Assembly: GCA_030617525.1 (NCBI GenBank)
Contig: JAUWVG010000029.1
Span: forward strand, 1 to 11,307
DNA from: Candidatus Aminicenantota bacterium
Lineage (GTDB): Bacteria; Acidobacteriota; Aminicenantia; Aminicenantales; Aminicenantaceae
Direction: 5' to 3'
DNA length: 11,307 nucleotides
The notes beneath the pieces are model-generated. The model was not told where the DNA came from and ran no database searches. It was given only the letters and a program-made list of their open reading frames with translations. Shown piece by piece: positions 6,012 to 11,307 of this stretch. A program made the position numbers and the translations under genes. Position 1 is the stretch's first letter, and every line of letters starts with the position of its first letter.

Positions 6012-6344
6012 ATGAACCGAAAAAAGAAACAAACAGGGAAAAAAAACCTTTTGCTTCTGATGGGGATATCTCTTTCTCTATTGTTTCTTTGCTCTGGAGC
6101 TGAAGCGGCCACAGCGGATGATAATTTTTGTCAGCCTCTGTTATTCAGTTCAATTCTGAATCCCCACAGTCTGATCAATATTGACGGAATTGCCCTCATG
6201 TGCGGGACCACAGCAAAAAGCATTAAGGATACGAAGCCGGGCACGACAACTGATACTATAGATACAAAGGTGAAATCAGGGAAAAAAACTGTTATTGATC
6301 AAAAGAATTCCACATCACGCAGGAGTGCCATAATTGATGATTAA
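6012..6344 (+). CDS. Small secreted protein with two cysteines and charged tail (peptide 3)
   Basis: The 110-residue product is not recognised. The start at 6012 is chosen because AAGGAG (6000-6005) lies 6 bases before it and a standard signal peptide follows: basic NRKKKQTGKK, hydrophobic residues 13-27, and cleavage at A-E-A (30-32). An in-frame ATG at 5934 lies on the sigma54 promoter itself and cannot be used. The mature part begins with about 32 residues holding C40 and C64, separated by 23 mostly hydrophobic residues, much like the 22-residue interval between the inner cysteines of peptide 1. A hydrophilic tail rich in Lys, Thr, Asp and Ser (residues 66-110) follows, with dibasic sites at K91-K92 and R103-R104. 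Being first in an operon with two proteases, it is a plausible substrate or pro-peptide; this is inference. Confidence 0.75.
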   Translation: MNRKKKQTGKKNLLLLMGISLSLLFLCSGAEAATADDNFCQPLLFSSILNPHSLINIDGIALMCGTTAKSIKDTKPGTTTDTIDTKVKSGKKTVIDQKNSTSRRSAIIDD

Positions 6345-6407
6345 ACTGGATCTTTGGGGATCCACGGTTACAGCCAAGGAATGAAATTCAATTTGAGGGA
6401 GGGGAGT

Positions 6408-7610
6408 GTGAATATCAAATATTCTCAATCCGGAAAAAGTATATGGAGCATGCTCCTTTTTCTTATTATATTTTCTTCGTTTATTACAGGATCTGAAACC
6501 GTCCCATCACGAAAAATTGTCGTCTTTAAGAAATCATTTGATAGGGTATCATCTCAGGATTTTCTTCTAAAAAATTCAAGTGCCTTGAAAATTAAATCTC
6601 TGAAACTGATCAATGGAACAGTTGTGCACATGTCCCATCAAGCAGAACGTGTATTGAAGAACCAAGATGAAGTATTAAGAATCGATGACGACTTTGTCAT
6701 CCAAACAGCCCAAATCCAATCAGCAACTAAAGGGAAAAAGATTCCGGATCAACCCCAGCAAGAGTTCCTTTGGAACATGCTTTTAATTGGGGCTGAATTG
6801 GCATGGCCGCAAATGCTTGGGACTTCTGTCAGGGTGGCTGTTTTGGATACAGGCGTTGACCTGGATCACCCGGACCTCTATGAGAATATCAAAGGCCATA
6901 TCAACATTATAAAACCAAAAAAATCAGGAGACGACGACAGCGGTCATGGAACCCATGTTGCCGGGATTGTGGCTGCAGCGGACAATGCTATCGGTGTGAT
7001 TGGTGTTGGGCCAGGAATTGACCTCTATGCCGTTAAGGTTCTGGATAAGAAGGGAAGAGGTTATCTGTCCGATCTCATTGATGCTTTGGATTGGTGCATC
7101 GACAACGACATTCAAATCATCAATATGAGCCTGGGATCTCTGGAGGATAATTCTTCATTCCACGAGGCCGTTAAAAATGCCTATCAAGCTGGCATCATTT
7201 TGATTGCGGCTGCGGGTAATTATGGTCAGCAAGGTGGAATCATTTCCTATCCGGCCAGATATTCTGAAACAATCGCCGTTTCCTCCGTTGATCAGTTTGG
7301 GAATCTGGACCCTTTTTCCAGCTTTGGGAACGAGATAGACATCACAGCCCCAGGAGTGGAAGTGCGGTCGACCTACAAGGATGGATACTATGCACTCATG
7401 AGCGGGACAAGCATGTCTGCGCCCCACGTTACCGGTACGGCAGCACTCATTCTTTGCACAATCCCCGACAGTCAATTTGATTTGAACCACAACGGAATTT
7501 GGGAACCTTCGGAGATATTGATGAAATTGAAGCTCTCTGCTCAAAGCCTGGGACTGCCGGTTGAGCAGCAGGGGGCGGGTCTGGTTCGGGCGGATGAGGC
7601 GATCCGCTAG
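6408..7610 (+). CDS. Secreted subtilisin-like serine protease (S8 family)
   Basis: The catalytic triad is intact: D147 in VAVLDTGVD, H180 in DSGHGTHVAG and S335 in MSGTSMSAPH, with oxyanion-hole N271 in AAAGNYG. From the GTG at 6408 the protein is 400 residues: signal peptide at about 1-29, a short propeptide-like region to about 115 (RKIVVFKKS opening, as in I9-type pro-domains), the S8 domain at about 120-395, and almost no C-terminal extension. GTG 6408 is preferred because GAGGGA/GAGGGG (6395-6404) precede it and the signal peptide starts there; in-frame TTG 6354 and ATG 6381 are alternatives. FDLNHNGIWEPSEI near the end resembles an EF-hand/dockerin-type calcium loop. It follows peptide 3 by 63 bases and ends two bases before the CHAT gene. 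It probably acts outside the cytoplasm; peptide 3 or the CHAT protein are natural candidate substrates. Confidence 0.95.
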   Translation: MNIKYSQSGKSIWSMLLFLIIFSSFITGSETVPSRKIVVFKKSFDRVSSQDFLLKNSSALKIKSLKLINGTVVHMSHQAERVLKNQDEVLRIDDDFVIQTAQIQSATKGKKIPDQPQQEFLWNMLLIGAELAWPQMLGTSVRVAVLDTGVDLDHPDLYENIKGHINIIKPKKSGDDDSGHGTHVAGIVAAADNAIGVIGVGPGIDLYAVKVLDKKGRGYLSDLIDALDWCIDNDIQIINMSLGSLEDNSSFHEAVKNAYQAGIILIAAAGNYGQQGGIISYPARYSETIAVSSVDQFGNLDPFSSFGNEIDITAPGVEVRSTYKDGYYALMSGTSMSAPHVTGTAALILCTIPDSQFDLNHNGIWEPSEILMKLKLSAQSLGLPVEQQGAGLVRADEAIR

Positions 7611-7612
7611 TT

Positions 7613-10588
7613 GTGTTTTTTCTCAGAAAACTACGATCATTCTTACATTTTTTTTTCATCCTCCTCCTCTTTCTCTCTCCTTTTTTTGTATTTTCTCTGG
7701 AGACGGGGAATTTTCCAATACAAGATGAGTATGCATCTCTTGTAAGCAGTGGAGAACAATCGAGATTAAGGGGTGATTTTGATCTGTCCATCCAGTGTTT
7801 TGAGGAGGTCTATGCTTTGGCCAAGAGTATGGACGATGTGTCTGGTCAAGTGCAGGCGCTCAAAGAACTTGGTCTTCTCTTTTGGAATATCGGACAAATC
7901 GACAAATCGACGAAGTCTTTTCAAGAGGCTCTTTTTCTGACAGATAAAAGCATGCCGGAAGATAAAAAAGAACTCCGTAATAAAGTTGATATTTCGACGT
8001 TTTATAAGGATGGAAAACGTTATCGAAATCAATCTCAGTTCCAGAACTCAATAACCTCTTTTACTTTGGCTGTGGCGCTGGCTCAAAAAATCGATAGCAG
8101 GGAACATCTGGTCAAATGTTTTCGGCAGTTAGGTGTGGCCTATTGGGAGATGAGTGATGTTGAAGGATTTTATAAGACCACCAAGCAGGCTCTGGAGTTG
8201 GCCAAGACAATTCATCATAGGATTGAAGAAGGAAGATGTTCGTACAACATCGGACTTTACTTCAATGAAATCCATGATTATTCTCAAGCCTTAAAACACT
8301 ATGAAGATGCACTCTCTATTTTTCAAGAAATGAATGAAGTTTCCGATGAATCCAACTGCCTGGTCAACATCAGTGATATTTACATCCAGTTAGGAAATTA
8401 TGAAAAGGCCTTGCAAAATTTGACGGATGTTTTGATCATCGACCGTCAGATCGATGAAGATTTGTATGTGGCCATGGATTTGAATAATATCGGTGTGATT
8501 TATAGAAAGAAAGGACTCCAAGCAGGCAAATCTGAAGATTTATTAAAAGCCCTGACGGCTTTTGAAGAGAGCCTTTTTATTTCTAGGCAGATACAGGAAA
8601 AAAAGGTTGAGGTGCAGTGTCTGAATAACATGGGGACAGTTTATACAGATCTCAATAAATACTCTGAAGCTCTTCGTTACATGTTTATGGGCTTAGAAAT
8701 AGCACAAGGTCTTAGAGATGAAGAAGAAATTGCTACAATCCTTCTCAACATGGGAACTGTCCATGCCAAGCAGGGAAGATTCGAACAAGCTGCAGAAGTG
8801 TTCGATAAAGCCATTGAACTGGCTTATCAAATAAATGAAAAAAGCATTCTCTGGGAAGCTCATGCAAAAGCGGGGCTTGTCTTTAAGGAAATGAACAATT
8901 TTGGCGCTGCTTTGGATCATTTCAATAAATCCATCGAACTGATTGAAGATATCCGGTCTAAAATCCATCTTGAAGAGCTTAAAGCGAGCTATTTTGGTTC
9001 GGATGAAAGAATCGATTCTTATTACAATCTTGTAGATCTGTTTTATCATATGTCTCAAGAATATCCGGATCAGAATCATCTGAAACATGCATTTGAAACA
9101 ATGGAGAAAGCCAAAGCCCGTGTCTTCCTTGACAGATTGGAATTGTCCCGGATTGAATTCGGAAGAGATGTCAATCCGGATTTATTGGACAAAGAGGACG
9201 AATTGATGGGAGAAATTTCGAACATCAATGCTGCACTTATCAAGTCCGGACTCGATCAAGAACAAAAACAGGAGCTGTTAAATAAACTGGATGAATTCGA
9301 ACAGGAATTAGAAACCTTAAACAGAAAAATCAGATTGAATAGTCCTTCATACGCAAATCTCAAATACCCGCAGTCCGTCTCCTTTGAGGAAGCACAAGCC
9401 TCTCTTCCTGATGGTTCAACGGCCTATTTTGCCTACTGTATTGGAAAAGACTGCTCGTATGCTTTTGTGATCACTAGAGATAAAATCAAAGTATTTCCGC
9501 TCCCTCCTGCCGATATGCTGCGTGAGGATGTAAAAGACTATCTTCAGATCATCACAGACAAGAACCGTTTGAATTTCAAACCCGGTTTTGAGTTGTTTTC
9601 TCTCCTCGTTCAACCAGGACTAGACTATGGAGTGAAGAGAATCATCTTTATTCCAGATGATATTCTCCATTTCCTTCCATTTGAAACCCTCCTGACTCAA
9701 AAAGACAATTTGAGATGGTTGGTCCAGGATTATAGGGTGAGTTACGTTCCGTCCATCACTTCTTATCGTGAAATACTTCTAAGAAAGAAGGGGAAAAACA
9801 GGGAAAAGGATATTCTTTCATTTGGGAATCCCGATTTTGGCGAGCATGAAGGAATAAAGAACAGTTTTGCAAATTTGTCACGAGATGAAACACGTGATGA
9901 TTTTCGCCTCAATCCCCTTAAGTACAGCCAATTGGAAGTGGACAAAATTTCCGCTCTTTTCAAAAAAAACAGAAGAGATATTTACACGAAGGAGAAGGCC
10001 ACTGAGACGACTCTCAAGCGGACGGCTCTAATGGACTATAAAATCGTCCATTTTGCAACTCATGGCTTGATTGACAATCGAAATCCTGCCAGGTCTTCTA
10101 TTGTATTGTCGCTTGGAGATCAAGCTTCAGAGGATGGTTTTCTTCAAATGAGGGAAGTGTTTGATCTTAAACTCGATGCCGATTTAGTGACCCTCAGTGC
10201 ATGTCAAACAGGACTTGGTCAGTTTATCAAAGGGGAAGGGATCGAGGGCATTAACAGGGCCTTTTTTTTCGCAGGGGCATCTTCAGTTTTAATGAGCCCT
10301 TGGGCGGTAAATGATCAGGCCAGCTATCAGTTTATGCAGAGGTTTTATACTCATCTACGGTCTGCGGATTCTATTGTCGATGCTTTACGGAAATCTAAGA
10401 TTGAAATGATAAATTCAGAGGCACTTTCTCATCCCTTTTACTGGGCAGGGTTTGTTGTCAGCGGGAAAGCGGACAAAGTTATCTTTTTTTCGGGCCGCAG
10501 CAAAAAAGTATTCCCGGCAGTGTTGTTTGTCTTTCTCTTTGGAGTGTCTCTTCTTATTGCTTCCAGGTCCAGAGCTTCGAAACCCTAG
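7613..10588 (+). CDS. Exported TPR-CHAT caspase-like protease
   Basis: The product is 991 residues. A strongly hydrophobic signal sequence occupies about 1-29. About ten TPR repeats of the 40-residue type fill roughly 35-450 (for example AMDLNNIGVIYRKKG, CLNNMGTVYTDLNKYSEAL). A coiled coil follows at about 520-578 and a CHAT domain at about 580-950. CHAT hallmarks are IIFIPDDILHFLPFETLL, YVPSITSY, the catalytic His in HFATHG (H817) and the catalytic Cys in SACQTGLG (C864), so the peptidase is probably active. After the CHAT domain a hydrophobic segment (about 966-985) followed by RSRASKP looks like a membrane anchor. The GTG start lies two bases after the protease stop without a good Shine-Dalgarno, so translation is probably coupled. 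CHAT proteins belong to clan CD with caspases and separase and often cleave specific partners; the substrate here is unknown. Family call is secure, topology inferred. Confidence 0.93.
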   Translation: MFFLRKLRSFLHFFFILLLFLSPFFVFSLETGNFPIQDEYASLVSSGEQSRLRGDFDLSIQCFEEVYALAKSMDDVSGQVQALKELGLLFWNIGQIDKSTKSFQEALFLTDKSMPEDKKELRNKVDISTFYKDGKRYRNQSQFQNSITSFTLAVALAQKIDSREHLVKCFRQLGVAYWEMSDVEGFYKTTKQALELAKTIHHRIEEGRCSYNIGLYFNEIHDYSQALKHYEDALSIFQEMNEVSDESNCLVNISDIYIQLGNYEKALQNLTDVLIIDRQIDEDLYVAMDLNNIGVIYRKKGLQAGKSEDLLKALTAFEESLFISRQIQEKKVEVQCLNNMGTVYTDLNKYSEALRYMFMGLEIAQGLRDEEEIATILLNMGTVHAKQGRFEQAAEVFDKAIELAYQINEKSILWEAHAKAGLVFKEMNNFGAALDHFNKSIELIEDIRSKIHLEELKASYFGSDERIDSYYNLVDLFYHMSQEYPDQNHLKHAFETMEKAKARVFLDRLELSRIEFGRDVNPDLLDKEDELMGEISNINAALIKSGLDQEQKQELLNKLDEFEQELETLNRKIRLNSPSYANLKYPQSVSFEEAQASLPDGSTAYFAYCIGKDCSYAFVITRDKIKVFPLPPADMLREDVKDYLQIITDKNRLNFKPGFELFSLLVQPGLDYGVKRIIFIPDDILHFLPFETLLTQKDNLRWLVQDYRVSYVPSITSYREILLRKKGKNREKDILSFGNPDFGEHEGIKNSFANLSRDETRDDFRLNPLKYSQLEVDKISALFKKNRRDIYTKEKATETTLKRTALMDYKIVHFATHGLIDNRNPARSSIVLSLGDQASEDGFLQMREVFDLKLDADLVTLSACQTGLGQFIKGEGIEGINRAFFFAGASSVLMSPWAVNDQASYQFMQRFYTHLRSADSIVDALRKSKIEMINSEALSHPFYWAGFVVSGKADKVIFFSGRSKKVFPAVLFVFLFGVSLLIASRSRASKP

Positions 10589-10631
10589 CTAGTCTTTTGA
10601 AACAAACCTTCACTGTCTCTTTTCTGTTGAA

Positions 10632-10660
10632 TTGCGGGTTTGATTTTTTTAAGATACAAT
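10632..10660 (+). promoter_or_regulatory. Putative sigma70-type promoter for the oxidoreductase gene
   Basis: TTGCGG (10632-10637) and TACAAT (10655-10660) are separated by 17 bases, 40 bases upstream of the GTG start. The -10 match is good (5 of 6) and the -35 begins with TTG. This suggests that the downstream gene is not part of the sigma54 unit. Confidence 0.45.
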
Positions 10661-10699
10661 CCGTGTTTAGTTCCCAAAAAAAAATAATGGTGAGGCGGT

Positions 10700-11307
10700 G
10701 TGATCGTGATTAAAGATTCAAAAGGGATTAACCGGCGTCAGTTTTTGAAAGGTCTTTCTGCGGTGGCAGTGGGTGTCTTAGGATTTCCATCCATTGTTCC
10801 TGTCTCAGTCCTGGGTCAATCCAAAACCACGGCTCCCTCCAATCGGATTGTTATGGCCGGAATTGGATTCGGTATGCAGGGGATTCCAAACATGCGGAAT
10901 TTTCTCAGCAAAGATGAAGTGCAGTGGGTGGCAGTTTGCGATATCGATGAGATTGCTCTTCTCCGGGCAAGGGACCTTGTCAACCGAAAATACGGAAATA
11001 CGGATTGTGCCGTTTCCAGAGATTTTCGTGAGATCCTCAAAAGAGAGGACATCGATGCCGTATCTATTGCTGTGCCCGATCACTGGCATGCCATTCTATC
11101 CATTGAATGTGCCCGCGCGGGATTTGATATTTTTGCAGAAAAACCCTTCTCTCACAGCCTGATCGAAGGACGTGCCATGTGTGACACTGTGGAACGGTAT
11201 GGTCGTATTTGGCAGACGGGAAGCTGGCAGCGTTCGGTCGATAATTTTCATTTTGCTTGTGAATTGGTCAGAAACGGCCGTATTGGAAAGATCACGGGCG
11301 TGGAAGT
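10700..11307 (+). CDS. Tat-exported Gfo/Idh/MocA oxidoreductase (3' partial)
   Basis: The frame stays open to the window end, so 202 codons are visible. The N-terminus carries a twin-arginine signal, NRRQFLKGLSAVAVG, with a hydrophobic stretch ending near VLGQ, so the folded protein is exported by Tat. The Rossmann motif follows as VMAGIGFGMQG (first Gly at residue 54), then VAVCDID, the nucleotide-ribose-binding region. AVPDHWHAILSIECARAGFDIFAEKPFSHS contains the conserved EKP with the catalytic-site lysine at residue 148. These are diagnostic of the family, whose members oxidise or epimerise sugars, inositols and related compounds with bound NAD(P). The substrate cannot be determined. GTG 10700 or GTG 10706 may start it; GAGG at 10692-10695 is slightly close to the first. 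It seems unrelated to the peptide/protease system and has its own promoter. Confidence 0.9.
   Translation, partial: MIVIKDSKGINRRQFLKGLSAVAVGVLGFPSIVPVSVLGQSKTTAPSNRIVMAGIGFGMQGIPNMRNFLSKDEVQWVAVCDIDEIALLRARDLVNRKYGNTDCAVSRDFREILKREDIDAVSIAVPDHWHAILSIECARAGFDIFAEKPFSHSLIEGRAMCDTVERYGRIWQTGSWQRSVDNFHFACELVRNGRIGKITGVE

Noticed and set aside
10794..11162. 122-codon plus-strand frame and antisense frames at 10805-11089
   Set aside because: They are out-of-frame shadows of the Gfo/Idh/MocA gene, whose own frame has clear family motifs and runs off the window end.

Overview
This window comes from a bacterial chromosome. The gene content is a glutamyl-tRNA synthetase, a lone urocanate hydratase, a Tat-exported Gfo/Idh/MocA oxidoreductase, an exported six-bladed beta-propeller carrying the G-x-G-P-G-E-F motif, an S8 peptidase and a TPR-CHAT protein. 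I infer a diderm heterotroph of the Aminicenantes/Acidobacteriota kind. No marker in the window proves this. Composition is moderately A+T-leaning, and several starts are GTG. All convincing genes are on the plus strand.

Layout: (1) 1-1395, gltX, missing only its extreme N-terminus. (2) 1396-1676, a spacer with a REP-like palindromic element and a possible sigma70 promoter. (3) 1677-3329, complete hutU. (4) 3330-3743, a 414-base spacer. Its first part holds a long inverted repeat and degenerate GAATCCTTGA repeats; its second part holds two dyads and a strong sigma54 (-24/-12) promoter. (5) 3744-5774, a four-gene unit: two small secreted peptides that share a CX6C...CX6C cysteine layout, an exported beta-propeller and an exported thioredoxin-fold protein with CTPC. 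(6) 5775-6011, a second spacer with a near-identical sigma54 promoter and another dyad. (7) 6012-10588, a third small secreted peptide, a secreted subtilisin-like protease with an intact triad, and a TPR-CHAT caspase-like protein with an intact His/Cys pair, a signal peptide and a C-terminal membrane segment. (8) 10589-11307, a probable sigma70 promoter and the 5' part of a Tat-dependent Gfo/Idh/MocA oxidoreductase.

The core 3500-10588 looks like one co-regulated envelope or extracellular system. The two sigma54 promoters match at 14 of 15 positions, including spacer bases that sigma54 does not require. Both have ACA-N3-TGT dyads about 105-180 bases upstream, where an enhancer-binding activator would sit. 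Each promoter is followed by a small exported Cys-containing peptide. The first unit adds a probable disulfide-handling protein and a propeller; the second adds two proteases of different clans. A reasonable inference is that the peptides are made on demand, oxidised and processed outside the cytoplasm, with the proteases and propeller as maturation, sensing or target partners. Their actual role (signal, bacteriocin-like agent, surface component) cannot be read from the sequence.
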